Of a stretch of DNA of 64,000 nt, positions 17,597 to 26,721 are shown in pieces. The stretch is from contig NZ_FNRJ01000001.1 in the NCBI RefSeq assembly GCF_900107855.1, forward strand, positions 496,001 to 560,000, written 5' to 3'. Below the pieces are notes generated by a model, which saw only the letters and a program-made list of their open reading frames with translations, was not told the DNA's origin and made no database searches. A program made the translations under genes and the position numbers. The stretch's first letter is position 1, and the number at the start of each line of letters is the position of its first letter. This DNA is from Marinobacterium iners DSM 11526 (GTDB lineage Bacteria; Pseudomonadota; Gammaproteobacteria; Pseudomonadales; Balneatricaceae).

Positions 17597-18654
17597 GCGC
17601 CACGGCCCAAACCAGCCAGCAGATCACCGCTGAAAATACGTTCTATCTTGTTGGCATATTCAGGATCGGTGGCATAACCGGCGTTGTGCAGTTCACGTAC
17701 AAAGCGGGTCGGGTCTGCACCCTGTTCCAGCGCCTGTTGATAACGCGGGTTGCTGCGCAGAAAATCAACGTAGTCGCTGAAGCTATCGGCATAGCTGTCA
17801 TAGGCACGAAAGCGGGCCTGTTCCTTCTCGGGTACACCGCCACGGTATTCCAGCGTTTGTACCTTCGCGGTATCACCTTCCCAGCCGCGGTGAGCCTTGA
17901 TATTGAACAGGTTACGGCTACTCTCACCGCTTGTTGCATCACGGGTGATGAACTTGCCCCAGCCGGTTTCAAGCGCAGCCTGCGCCAGCAGCACATTAGG
18001 GTTTACACCCAACTCTTTCCCCGCTTGCTCGGCCAGCGGCATCAACTTCTCAATGAACTCGGCTGGCGTTTCAAATCGGGCCGGCAGAGTTTCTTTCACA
18101 GCTGCGGTTTCGGAGTCGGCCTTGTCCTGATCGGTCAGTTCCTGGGCTACAGGTTGAACCATATCACTGTTGCCTTCCTGCTCAGACTCACTGGCTGATG
18201 GTGCACGGTAGTTTCCAGCCGGTGCTTGCGGCAGCGGCCCGCCACCAAAGGCGCGTGACAGCATCTGTTCAGTCATTGACTGCTGGTCACCTTTTTCTTC
18301 ATCTTGCCCCGGTGCCACGACAGGCGCGTGTTGCTGACTCAGCTGTTTGACGATGATATCGGCCAGCCCGATGCTGTCCTTTTTCGACAGATCCAACGTC
18401 AGCTGCTGGTCAAACATCTCCTGATAAAACTTTACGTCACCGGAGTTGAACGGGCTGTCTGACGCCAACACGTCACTGGCCTGGCGCATGCTTTTGAGCA
18501 TCATGTTCATGAACAGCTGCTCAAACTCCTGCGCGACGCCTTGCAGGGCGGCTTGTTGGTCATTGCCAGCCTGAGTTTTCAGCTTTTGCAGCTGGTTCAG
18601 GTCAGTAAAAAGCGCCGCTTGTGAAGGTGTAAGCCTGCCGCTGTCGATCGCCAT
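17584..18654 (-). CDS. flgJ: flagellar rod assembly protein / muramidase FlgJ
   Basis: The 356-residue protein is bipartite. Residues 1-110 form the rod-scaffold domain (F-E-Q-L-F-M-N-M-M-L-K-S-M-R) and about 200-345 the glucosaminidase-type peptidoglycan hydrolase domain (L-A-Q-A-A-L-E-T-G-W-G-K ... N-L-F-N-I-K-A). It opens the cell wall for the rod. A proline/glutamine-rich linker makes it longer than the 313-residue enteric form. It starts one base after the flgI stop. Confidence 0.96.
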   Translation of the reverse strand: MAIDSGRLTPSQAALFTDLNQLQKLKTQAGNDQQAALQGVAQEFEQLFMNMMLKSMRQASDVLASDSPFNSGDVKFYQEMFDQQLTLDLSKKDSIGLADIIVKQLSQQHAPVVAPGQDEEKGDQQSMTEQMLSRAFGGGPLPQAPAGNYRAPSASESEQEGNSDMVQPVAQELTDQDKADSETAAVKETLPARFETPAEFIEKLMPLAEQAGKELGVNPNVLLAQAALETGWGKFITRDATSGESSRNLFNIKAHRGWEGDTAKVQTLEYRGGVPEKEQARFRAYDSYADSFSDYVDFLRSNPRYQQALEQGADPTRFVRELHNAGYATDPEYANKIERIFSGDLLAGLGRGAKEG

Positions 18655-18655
18655 A

Positions 18656-19759
18656 TCAGATCACCACCAGTTCAGCCTTGAGCGCTCCGGATTGTTTGAG
18701 CGCTTCAAGGATTGCCATCAGGTCACCGGGCGCTGCACCTACCTGATTGACCGCTTCAACAATGTCGCTCAGGGTTGCACCCGGCGCAAACTCGAACATG
18801 CGGCCCGAGCCTTCTTCAATCTCAATCTCGGTACGTGGTGTCACCACGGTATTACCACCGCCAAGTACATTGGGCTGAGCAACATCCAAATTTTCGGTAA
18901 TGGCAACGGTCAGACCACCATGCGTGATGGCCACCGGCGATACCCGCACGTTCTGACCGATGATGATGGTGCCGGTACGGGAGTTGATGATGACCCTGGC
19001 TGTTTCTTCACCGGGCTGGACTTCGAGGTTCTCCAACACAGAAAGGAACGAGACCCGCTGTGACGGATCGCGCGGAGCTCGCACACGAATAGAGGCTGCA
19101 TCGAGTGCCTGTGCCATATCAGGCCCCAGCAGGTTATTGATCTGCTCGGCCACTCGACGAGCGGTAGTAAAGTCCGGATGGTTGAGGTTGAACATCAAGC
19201 TGTCACCCTGTGCAAACGCATTGGGCACTGTGCGCTCAACAGTCGCACCGTTGGGAATCCGCCCGACACTGGGCACGTTCAGAGACAAGCGCGAGCCGTC
19301 ACTGCCCTGTACACCGAAACCGGACACCACCAAGTTACCCTGTGCTATGGCATAGACATTGCCGTCAGCACCCTTGAGCGGCGCCATCAACAGACTGCCG
19401 CCACGCAGGCTTTTGGCATCACCAATGGTGGAAACGGTGACATCAATCGGCTGACCCGGTTTGGCAAAAGGAGGCAAGTCCGCATGGATCGCCACTGCTG
19501 CAATATTCTTTGATTTCGGATCAACATTGGGTGGAATCGCCACGCCGAAATTGTTCAGCATGTTACGGAATGTCTGTGAGGTAAAACTGGTTTTGTCACC
19601 AGTACCGTCAAGCCCCACTACCAGACCATAGCCCACCAGCTGGTTGGTACGCACACCCGCGACGCTGGTGATATCCTTCAGCCGTTCAGCCTGCACAGGA
19701 GCAGCCAGCAGGGCCGACAGAGACAGTAACAGCAATCCAAGTCGAAACATTTTATTCAT
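18656..19759 (-). CDS. flgI: flagellar P-ring protein
   Basis: The 367-residue periplasmic protein has a signal peptide ([16 protein letters not shown]) and the FlgI start of the mature form ([12 protein letters not shown][13 protein letters not shown]). ATG 19759 is chosen because GAGGAG sits 6 bases before it and the signal peptide follows at once. The frame is open further upstream to 19822, into flgH. Confidence 0.97.
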   Translation of the reverse strand: MNKMFRLGLLLLSLSALLAAPVQAERLKDITSVAGVRTNQLVGYGLVVGLDGTGDKTSFTSQTFRNMLNNFGVAIPPNVDPKSKNIAAVAIHADLPPFAKPGQPIDVTVSTIGDAKSLRGGSLLMAPLKGADGNVYAIAQGNLVVSGFGVQGSDGSRLSLNVPSVGRIPNGATVERTVPNAFAQGDSLMFNLNHPDFTTARRVAEQINNLLGPDMAQALDAASIRVRAPRDPSQRVSFLSVLENLEVQPGEETARVIINSRTGTIIIGQNVRVSPVAITHGGLTVAITENLDVAQPNVLGGGNTVVTPRTEIEIEEGSGRMFEFAPGATLSDIVEAVNQVGAAPGDLMAILEALKQSGALKAELVVI

Positions 19760-19779
19760 GGTGTTCTCCTCAGAAGCTC

Positions 19780-20460
19780 TTAAAACGGCCACAACGGACT
19801 GATAAAGAAGCGTGCCAACCAACCCATAACGTTTGCGTCATGAGTAGCTCCGGTGCCGCTGTAGGTAATGCGAGCATCAGCAAGGCGTGTAGACTCGATA
19901 CTGTTGTCAGGTCCGATATCCTGTGGCCGCACCAGACCACTCACGCGGATATATTCATCTCCCTGATTCAGGGTCAGCCATTTTTCACCGCGAACCAGCA
20001 TTGTACCGTTGGGCATCACCTGATGAATGGTCACGGTAATATTGCCACTGAGGCTGTTACGCATATCGGAATTACCCGTGCCTTCAAAACCGCTGTTGCT
20101 GTTCATGGAAGCACTGAGAGGGTTGCCGAACAGGGTCAGATCCTGACCCAATACGTTGGGTACACCAATACCGATATTGGTGGTTTTGTCGGTATCGGTT
20201 GATGAGCTTTTAGAAGACTGGGTGCGCTCCGTCAGGACCACCGTGATAATGTCACCCACACGATGCGCACGCCCGTCGCTGTACAGATCCATTCCGGTGC
20301 CCGCCTGATAGATAGAGCCATTCACCGGTTTGGGTTGCTGCATCTGCGCGGGCTGAATTGGCGCATAATAGGGATTGTCCGGCTTGGGGGCCTTATTGAC
20401 ACATCCCGTCAGCAGCACCAAGCCAAACAATGGCCACAGTCGCAAAAGTCTGGTCATCAT
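19780..20460 (-). CDS. flgH: flagellar L-ring lipoprotein
   Basis: The 226-residue lipoprotein has lipobox L-L-T-G-C near residue 20. Conserved FlgH blocks include [14 protein letters not shown] and [25 protein letters not shown]. It forms the outer-membrane ring around the rod. Start ATG 20460 has AAGG 8 bases upstream; a GTG at 20469 and ATG 20457 are alternatives. Confidence 0.96.
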   Translation of the reverse strand: MMTRLLRLWPLFGLVLLTGCVNKAPKPDNPYYAPIQPAQMQQPKPVNGSIYQAGTGMDLYSDGRAHRVGDIITVVLTERTQSSKSSSTDTDKTTNIGIGVPNVLGQDLTLFGNPLSASMNSNSGFEGTGNSDMRNSLSGNITVTIHQVMPNGTMLVRGEKWLTLNQGDEYIRVSGLVRPQDIGPDNSIESTRLADARITYSGTGATHDANVMGWLARFFISPLWPF

Positions 20461-20481
20461 TATGTTCACCTTAGCCTGTCA

Positions 20482-21267
20482 TTAGAGCTGCTGGCTAACA
20501 TAGGACAGCATCTCGTCTGCGGTCGAGATCACTTTGGAGTTCATCTCATAGGCGCGCTGGGTGGTGATCATATCCACAAGCTCTTCGACCGCATTCACAT
20601 TCGAGCCTTCAAGCATCCCCTGCTTGATGATGCCGCGCCCCTCTTCTCCGGCAAGGCCAACAATCGGCGCACCGCTTGCAGCCGTCTCAATGTACAGGTT
20701 CTGGCCTGTTGCCTGCAGCCCCTGAGGGTTAACAAAATCGGCCAATTCCAGCTGTCCCAACTCTTGAGGGTTGGGATCACCCGCTACCGTTACACTCACG
20801 GTGCCATCATTGCCCACCGAAAAATTGGTTACCTGGTCCGGCAGGGTGATTGCAGGTTCAACCAGGTAGCCTTCTGAAGTGACCAGACGGTTCTCGCCAT
20901 CAAGGTGCAACTCGCCATTGCGGGTATAGGCGATGTCACCATTGGGCATGGCAACTTGTAAAAAACCACGACCATTGATTGCCACGTCAAAAGGCTGGTC
21001 AGTGATCTGCATGTCACCGGTACGAAACATCTTCTGGGTGCTGACGGTACGGACACCGCTGCCCAGCTGCAGACCAGAGGGCAGCATTGAGTCTTCACCG
21101 GTAGCCGCACCGGGCTGGCGACGGATCTGATACAACAGATCCTCAAACTCCAGCCGATCTTTCTTGAAGCCAACAGTACTGACGTTGGCCAGATTGTTGG
21201 AAATCACCTTGAGCTGAGTATCCTGTGCACTCAGACCGGTTTTAGCAACATGCAAGGCACCGTGCAT
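20482..21267 (-). CDS. flgG: distal rod protein FlgG
   Basis: The 261-residue rod protein has the N-terminal motif A-L-H-V-A-K-T-G-L-S-A-Q-D ... N-N-L-A-N-V-S-T-V-G-F-K-K and the C-terminal S-N-V-N-A-V-E-E-L-V-D-M-I-T-T-Q-R-A-Y-E. This is the normal family length of about 260. Confidence 0.97.
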   Translation of the reverse strand: MHGALHVAKTGLSAQDTQLKVISNNLANVSTVGFKKDRLEFEDLLYQIRRQPGAATGEDSMLPSGLQLGSGVRTVSTQKMFRTGDMQITDQPFDVAINGRGFLQVAMPNGDIAYTRNGELHLDGENRLVTSEGYLVEPAITLPDQVTNFSVGNDGTVSVTVAGDPNPQELGQLELADFVNPQGLQATGQNLYIETAASGAPIVGLAGEEGRGIIKQGMLEGSNVNAVEELVDMITTQRAYEMNSKVISTADEMLSYVSQQL

Positions 21268-21285
21268 GGGTCATACTCCTTAATA

Positions 21286-22029
21286 TCAGCTCAGTGAAAG
21301 AATTTCAGACGCAGAAGTAGACATCTCTTCTGCCGTCTTCATCATTTTGACCTGCATCTCGAACTGACGCTGCAGGCCGATCATGGCCGTCAGTTCGGAG
21401 ATGGCGTTTACATTACTGGCTTCGAGATAGCCCGAACGAAGCTGGGCATTGAGCGCCTGAGGCAAGGGCACATCATTATCGGTGTGCATGAAGCCATCAC
21501 GCCCCTTGAACAGCTGACCATTTTCCGGCTGTACCAGTTTTATCTGGTCTACCAATGCAATTTCGACCGCATTCTCACCCAGCGGACGGATGGTAATGGT
21601 GCCATCATTGCCGATCGTAATATTTTCGGCTGGCGGAATGATGATCGGAATGCCTCCCGCGCCGATCACCGGCAAACCGCTGCCCGTCACCAGCTGGTTG
21701 GCGGCATTGATCTGCAGGGAGCCATTACGGGTATACACTTCGTTGCCGTCCGGTCCCTGAATGGCGATCCAGCCATCACCTTCCACAGCCACATCAAGAT
21801 CGCGACCGGTCTGCATCAGCGTACCGCTGTCCATATCCGTTCCTGGGCGTTCGCTCATGGAGTACACGCGAGACTCGAAGCCCTCACCCAGCACCCGCAT
21901 GGCACGGGCCTGCTCGAAATCACTTTTGAAGCCGGTGGTCGTGGCATTGGCCAGGTTGTTGGCATGAGCTTGCTGCGCATACATGTTCTCGCGCGCGCCG
22001 GTCATGGCGACATACAGCACTTTATCCAT
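21286..22029 (-). CDS. flgF: proximal rod protein FlgF
   Basis: The 247-residue rod protein has N-N-L-A-N-A-T-T-T-G-F-K at the N-terminus and S-N-V-N-A-I-S-E-L-T-A-M-I at the C-terminus. It is the first gene after a sigma-54 promoter at 22081-22095, so flgFGHIJ can be transcribed separately from flgBCDE. Confidence 0.97.
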   Translation of the reverse strand: MDKVLYVAMTGARENMYAQQAHANNLANATTTGFKSDFEQARAMRVLGEGFESRVYSMSERPGTDMDSGTLMQTGRDLDVAVEGDGWIAIQGPDGNEVYTRNGSLQINAANQLVTGSGLPVIGAGGIPIIIPPAENITIGNDGTITIRPLGENAVEIALVDQIKLVQPENGQLFKGRDGFMHTDNDVPLPQALNAQLRSGYLEASNVNAISELTAMIGLQRQFEMQVKMMKTAEEMSTSASEILSLS

Positions 22030-22080
22030 CGTTTACTCCGGTAAAACCTTGCCGTTTTAACTGGCTTTACCTTGCATCAA

Positions 22081-22095
22081 GCAAACTATGTGCCA
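22081..22095 (-). promoter_or_regulatory. sigma-54 promoter of flgFGHIJ
   Basis: On the minus strand the sequence is TGGCACATAGTTTGC, matching TGGCAC-N5-TTGC exactly (the GG and GC elements are 10 bases apart). It lies 52 bases before flgF. FleQ/FlrC-type activators drive such promoters in Pseudomonas and Vibrio. Confidence 0.85.
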
Positions 22096-22104
22096 TAAAC
22101 GAGA

Positions 22105-22127
22105 AAGCCGGGCATATAGCCCGGCTT
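22105..22127 (-). terminator. terminator after flgE
   Basis: AGCCGGGC and GCCCGGCT (22106-22113 and 22119-22126) form a perfect 8-bp stem with a 5-base loop; on the minus strand it is followed by TTT. It separates flgE from the sigma-54 promoter of flgF. Confidence 0.75.
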
Positions 22128-22148
22128 GTGGTGTTGATATACCACTGA

Positions 22149-24101
22149 TCAGATCTGCAGAATCGTCTGCGTAATCGCATTCATGGTCTCTAGGGTCTTT
22201 GAGTTGGCCTGATAGTTGCGCTGACCTTCAATCAGCTTCACCAGCTCTTCGGACAAATCAACATTGGACGCTTCAAGTGCAGCGGAGCGCAACGTGCCGT
22301 TCAAGCCTGTTCCGGGCGGGTTCACAATCGCGTCGCCTGAATCCAGCGTGGCGGCCCACTCGGTATCACCACTCGGCTGCAGACCCGCCTGGTTTTCAAA
22401 GGTTGCAACGGCCACAACACCCAGCGACTTGTTCTGTCCATTACTGAACGAAGCCACCATTTCCCCGGTTGCTGAGAACGTCACACCGATCAGATCACCT
22501 TTGGTGTAACCATCCTGCAGCGACCCTTTCACGATGGATGCGGAAGCAAACTGAGTACTACCGGTCAGATCCAGTGTGATTTCCGTCAGAGAGTTGGCTG
22601 GATCCGCACCCTTAATGGTAAGAGCAGGTACCTGTCCACCAGCCGGAAACGCCTGACCATTAATCTCTCGCAGCAGACCGTTGGTGGGGTTAAACTGGAC
22701 CAGTATCGGCCCCGGCTCAGTAAGCGTTCCCTTGCCCGGATCCTGTACCTTACCAATATCCAGCAACTCTTCATTGTTCAGGTAGGCATACATGCGATAG
22801 TAGCCTCTGTAAGAGTTATCGCCCTGGATTGAAGCATCAGCATCATGCGCAGCAGTGACGTTACCGGTTACAGTTACTGGATAGGGATCGTTAAGCTGGC
22901 CAGGCTCTGGAGTGATGTCACCCTCATCTGCTTTAAAGCGCACCTGCAATATAACGTCGCCTGCAGCGTTGGTCGTAGCCTGTATTGATTCTATCGAAGG
23001 GTTGTTCTCCAATATACGGGCTTCACGTGCCGCAATCAGCCCAGCAATGCCATCGGCTGTATTATCAGCAGCTGAAACCTGAATTTCTTCCCCTGCCAAA
23101 GAAATGGTTCCGCTGCCTGCACCCGGGGTCACGGTATATACGCGGACCTCATTAGCATCACGATAACGGTCTTCTACCGCTGTATTGAGGTTCGCAAGGG
23201 TGGCTCCACCCTCTTCCACCAAAACATCACCAGAATCCGTCGCCCACGCTTTCAATTCAAAGCTGAGCTCTCCCGTGCCGGTATCGTATACAACCGTCGA
23301 GAGATCGATGCGGTCATCAGCAACTGCCAGTTCATCATAGCCAGTTGTCGCGGGCGAGTTGTCAATCAATCTTCCATTAGCGTCAAAATCCCCTGCCTGA
23401 AGCTGGATACCGGATATTTCTGGATAGTTGGTGGGGGTTGTAAGCTGAAAGTTGAGCACCTGTTTGACTGGGCGCTGTTCCGCAAAGTTGTACTTGATAG
23501 TGTGCTCATTACCCAAGCTGTCAAAAGTACGGTCTGTCGTTGTCCAGGTAAAAGAACCCGGCTCATCCTTGTTGTATGTCGGTAGAAGAGAGGCCGCATC
23601 AGAGCGCGCATCAATATTGAACGACAAATCGATGTTTTCAGTTGCTTTTGGTGGACTTTCTTTCTCAGTGACTGCCATGTTGCCAATTGGTAGCCTGTTA
23701 CCATCGGCATCAAGGCCATACCCTTGCAGGTATTTCCCGTTTTTGGAAACGATAAAGCCTTCTTTGTCCAGCTCAAACGCACCGGCTCGGGTGTAGGTCA
23801 CACTGCCCTGACCATCATCAAGCTGGAAAAAGCCTGAACCATTGATCGCCAAGTCCAGGTTGTTGTTGGTGAACTCAATGGTACCGGCACTGAAATCCTG
23901 GGCAATATCGGTCACGGTGACACCTGACCCAGGGGTATTGGACGAACCCGCACCGACAACGGCAGTGGCATAGATATCACCAAACTCGGTACGCGATGAC
24001 TTGAAGCCTACAGTGCTTGAGTTTGCGATGTTGTTACCGGCCACATCCAACATGGCTGTAGATGCTTTGAGACCTGTTACGGCTGTGCTGAAACCTGCCA
24101 T
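22149..24101 (-). CDS. flgE: flagellar hook protein FlgE (long form)
   Basis: The 650-residue hook protein has the conserved ends G-L-K-A-S-T-A-M-L-D-V-A-G-N-N-I-A-N and S-N-V-D-L-S-E-E-L-V-K-L-I-E-G-Q-R-N-Y-Q-A-N-S-K. The enteric protein is about 400 residues and the Pseudomonas one about 460, so this copy carries roughly 200 extra residues in the surface-exposed centre (about 180-460), which are acidic and rich in Asp, Gly and Thr. Frame and ends are intact, so this is a long variant rather than a fusion. Confidence 0.95.
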   Translation of the reverse strand: MAGFSTAVTGLKASTAMLDVAGNNIANSSTVGFKSSRTEFGDIYATAVVGAGSSNTPGSGVTVTDIAQDFSAGTIEFTNNNLDLAINGSGFFQLDDGQGSVTYTRAGAFELDKEGFIVSKNGKYLQGYGLDADGNRLPIGNMAVTEKESPPKATENIDLSFNIDARSDAASLLPTYNKDEPGSFTWTTTDRTFDSLGNEHTIKYNFAEQRPVKQVLNFQLTTPTNYPEISGIQLQAGDFDANGRLIDNSPATTGYDELAVADDRIDLSTVVYDTGTGELSFELKAWATDSGDVLVEEGGATLANLNTAVEDRYRDANEVRVYTVTPGAGSGTISLAGEEIQVSAADNTADGIAGLIAAREARILENNPSIESIQATTNAAGDVILQVRFKADEGDITPEPGQLNDPYPVTVTGNVTAAHDADASIQGDNSYRGYYRMYAYLNNEELLDIGKVQDPGKGTLTEPGPILVQFNPTNGLLREINGQAFPAGGQVPALTIKGADPANSLTEITLDLTGSTQFASASIVKGSLQDGYTKGDLIGVTFSATGEMVASFSNGQNKSLGVVAVATFENQAGLQPSGDTEWAATLDSGDAIVNPPGTGLNGTLRSAALEASNVDLSEELVKLIEGQRNYQANSKTLETMNAITQTILQI

Positions 24102-24130
24102 TGTTATTACCTCGCTAGACTGTGACTGGG

Positions 24131-24814
24131 TTAGCCCAGCTGTTTCACTTCACTCATGTCAATGGAACCGATGGCCGTATTCACTTTCATGCCAATTCCA
24201 TTTTGCCCCAGAGTGACGCTGTTGATATTGAAGCCCATGTAGGTGGCCACCTCTTCGTACTCGCCGTCCGCCCCCATAGGAACTTCAGCCACTATCCGGT
24301 AGTTACCCGGTGGCACGCCTTCTCCGCCCTGCCACACAAAGTTATGATCACCCTTCGGTTGCGCCCCCATACTGACTTGGTCAATCTGATTGCCGCCCGC
24401 ATCATAGATGGTGATGCGTACATCATTGACACTGTTCTCCAAACTGACCAGCCCATCCACATAACCTTCTTCCTGATGCAATTGGGCAATATTCGTATTC
24501 ACGTATGCACGCTGCCCAACCATCGACGAAGCCTGTAACGCTGCCTGACTACTCAGCATTGAGTTACTCATGTTTTCCATGGTCTTGGACAGGTTTTGAA
24601 TACTTTCCACGTTGCTCAACGTGGAAATTTGCTGCATGAAGTCAGCTGGATCCGCCGGGCTAGTCGGGTCCTGATTCTGCAGCTGCGCGATCAGCAGCTT
24701 CATGAACATCTGACTTTCTTCAGACTGAGAATTCAGCGCCTTGGACTGCGCCTGGTTCTTCTGATTGATCTGATCGTAGATGTTGTTACTGCCGACGCCG
24801 TTTACATTACTCAT
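24131..24814 (-). CDS. flgD: hook cap / hook assembly protein FlgD
   Basis: The 227-residue protein has an N-terminal hook-capping region (Q-M-F-M-K-L-L-I-A-Q-L-Q-N-Q-D-P) and a C-terminal beta domain (G-D-H-N-F-V-W-Q-G). It is a scaffold for FlgE polymerisation and is discarded afterwards. Normal length. Confidence 0.96.
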   Translation of the reverse strand: MSNVNGVGSNNIYDQINQKNQAQSKALNSQSEESQMFMKLLIAQLQNQDPTSPADPADFMQQISTLSNVESIQNLSKTMENMSNSMLSSQAALQASSMVGQRAYVNTNIAQLHQEEGYVDGLVSLENSVNDVRITIYDAGGNQIDQVSMGAQPKGDHNFVWQGGEGVPPGNYRIVAEVPMGADGEYEEVATYMGFNINSVTLGQNGIGMKVNTAIGSIDMSEVKQLG

Positions 24815-24835
24815 GGCGTTATCCTCTTACTGACC

Positions 24836-25270
24836 TTATTGCCCCAGCGTCAGCGTACGCTGCAGCATCTGTTTGGCCGTATTCATAATATCGGCGTTGA
24901 TCTGGAACGAGCGCGAGGCTGAAATCATATCCGCCATCTCTTCCACCACATTTACGTTCGGGTACCAGATATACCCGTTTTCATCGGCCATCGGGTGATT
25001 CGGTTCGTACGCCATGCGCAGGGGCGAATCGCTTTCAATGATCCCTTTAACATCAACGCCTTGGCCCGGCACCAATGTCTGCAGGTGATCAGGCAGGTGT
25101 TCAGTCTGAGCTTCCTTGAGTGCAAACACCGGCTTGCGGGCGCGGTAGGTTTCCGCTTCGCTGGAACTGATGCTTTCCGCATTGGCCATGTTACTGGCGG
25201 TGGTGTTAAGCCGCACTGTTTGCGCTGTCATGGCGGAGCCCGCGATGTTGAAAACGTTACTCAACGACAT
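24836..25270 (-). CDS. flgC: proximal rod protein FlgC
   Basis: The 144-residue rod protein has I-A-G-S-A-M-T-A-Q-T-V-R-L-N-T-T-A-S-N-M-A-N-A at the start and P-N-V-N-V-V-E-E-M-A-D-M-I near the end. The stop-to-start gap to flgB is two bases. Confidence 0.97.
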   Translation of the reverse strand: MSLSNVFNIAGSAMTAQTVRLNTTASNMANAESISSSEAETYRARKPVFALKEAQTEHLPDHLQTLVPGQGVDVKGIIESDSPLRMAYEPNHPMADENGYIWYPNVNVVEEMADMISASRSFQINADIMNTAKQMLQRTLTLGQ

Positions 25271-25272
25271 GT

Positions 25273-25671
25273 TTATTCACCCTTGATTGCACGTGTCAGC
25301 CCCTGGAACTTGCTGTTCAGAAACTGAAAGGACGTTTGATAACGGAGCGCATTGTCTGTGTAGCGAGCCATCTCTTCCTGGGTCTCTACCGTATTGCCAT
25401 CTACTGACGGCTGGTTCGGAATACGGAACATCAGGTCAGCCGCGGCATCCGGTGACAAAAACTCGGATTGATGACCGGATGCCGTTTTCTTCAACGACAG
25501 ATTGGCGCCAGCGGTTTCACCTTCGAGCACGGCACTAAAATCCAGATCACGGGCCTTGTAGTTGGGCGTATCCGCATTGGCAATATTGTTGGCCAGCACT
25601 TCAGCTCGTCGCGCTCTGAGTATCAGGGCGTTTTCATGAATCCCCAGTGCTGAGTCAAAGTTGATCGCCAT
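25273..25671 (-). CDS. flgB: proximal rod protein FlgB
   Basis: The 132-residue rod protein has L-A-N-N-I-A-N-A-D-T-P-N-Y-K-A-R-D. It is the first gene of flgBCDE and lies 39 bases after a consensus sigma-54 promoter. Confidence 0.97.
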   Translation of the reverse strand: MAINFDSALGIHENALILRARRAEVLANNIANADTPNYKARDLDFSAVLEGETAGANLSLKKTASGHQSEFLSPDAAADLMFRIPNQPSVDGNTVETQEEMARYTDNALRYQTSFQFLNSKFQGLTRAIKGE

Positions 25672-25710
25672 TGCCGCTTATCCGTTACAGGTTGCTATAT
25701 CTACAATCAA

Positions 25711-25725
25711 GCAAGCAACGTGCCA
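25711..25725 (-). promoter_or_regulatory. sigma-54 promoter of flgBCDE
   Basis: The minus strand reads TGGCACGTTGCTTGC, matching the sigma-54 consensus TGGCACG-N4-TTGC completely. The rest of the 194-base cheR-flgB gap contains repeated CGGCA/TGCCG elements (25790-25860) that could form hairpins after cheR. Confidence 0.9.
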
Positions 25726-25865
25726 GTAGCGGCAAAAACCCATGATGGGTGGGTTTGGGAAAGTTCGGACAGTTTCAGGGAGGCAATATACAGCGGCAAG
25801 CGGCAAGGCTGTACCGCTACAAATAATGCCGAGCGGCAAAGGGCGGCAAGACTGCCGCTCAGTTT

Positions 25866-26705
25866 TCAGATTGCCTGGTAGATAATACCGGGGCGGCAGT
25901 GGATCATTTTATACAAGTCAGACAGGCCTGAGAGAGACTCGGAAGCACCCAGCAGCAGATACCCCCCCGGGCGCAGCTGCTTGTGCATTTTGCGCAGGAT
26001 TTCGAGTTTTACGTCTGACGAGAAGTAGATCAGCACATTGCGGCAAAAAATCAGATCAAACTGCCCCAGTGAACTGTAAGGCCCAAGCAGGTTGAGGCTT
26101 TGAAAGCGCACTCGGCTCTTGATGTGGGGTTTGATACCCCAGCTACCGGTGGGTGATGACTCAAAGTAGCGGTGCAGCCGCTCCTGAGACAGACCACGCC
26201 CCAACGCCAGCATTTCATATTCACCCCGTCGTGCCTGATCCAGCACTGTGGTGGAAATATCAGTCGCCAGTATTTCTTCGCCGGACGAAAAAGCTCCGGC
26301 ATGACTCTGTTTGAACTCGTCAATTACCATACTGATGGAGTACGGCTCCTGCCCGGTGGAGCAGGCCGCAGACCAGATTCGCAGCTTCTGAAAGCGACTT
26401 TTCTCATGCAGCTCAGGCAGAAGTTTATTACGCAATATTTCGTAGGGATGAATATCACGAAACCAGAGGGTTTCGTTGGTGGTCATGGCGTCAATCACCT
26501 GCTCTTTCAGGCTGTTGCCACCCGCTCTGCCAAGACGCGCCACCAGCTCACTGAGGCTTGAACACCCTTGCTGCTGCATGATCTTGCCCAAGCGGCTTTG
26601 GACCAGGTACTGCTTGTGTTCAGCCAGCAGAATGCCGCAGCTTTTTTCAAGAAAGCTGCTGAACTCACGGAATTCCGCTGGTGTAATACTAAAGCTGCTG
26701 CTCAC
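25866..26705 (-). CDS. cheR: chemotaxis protein methyltransferase CheR
   Basis: The 279-residue protein has an N-terminal helical CheR domain and a SAM-binding domain with R-I-W-S-A-A-C-S-T-G-Q-E-P-Y-S-I, followed by F-D-L-I-F-C-R-N-V-L-I-Y-F. It methylates glutamates on chemoreceptors. It is 16 bases downstream of cheV and in the same direction as the flg genes, as in Pseudomonas and Vibrio. Confidence 0.96.
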   Translation of the reverse strand: MSSSFSITPAEFREFSSFLEKSCGILLAEHKQYLVQSRLGKIMQQQGCSSLSELVARLGRAGGNSLKEQVIDAMTTNETLWFRDIHPYEILRNKLLPELHEKSRFQKLRIWSAACSTGQEPYSISMVIDEFKQSHAGAFSSGEEILATDISTTVLDQARRGEYEMLALGRGLSQERLHRYFESSPTGSWGIKPHIKSRVRFQSLNLLGPYSSLGQFDLIFCRNVLIYFSSDVKLEILRKMHKQLRPGGYLLLGASESLSGLSDLYKMIHCRPGIIYQAI

Positions 26706-26721
26706 CCGGAGACGCTCCCCG

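Noticed and set aside
17473-18198. 241-codon open frame on the plus strand
   Set aside because: It lies antisense to flgJ and reads as a codon-bias shadow with no family resemblance.
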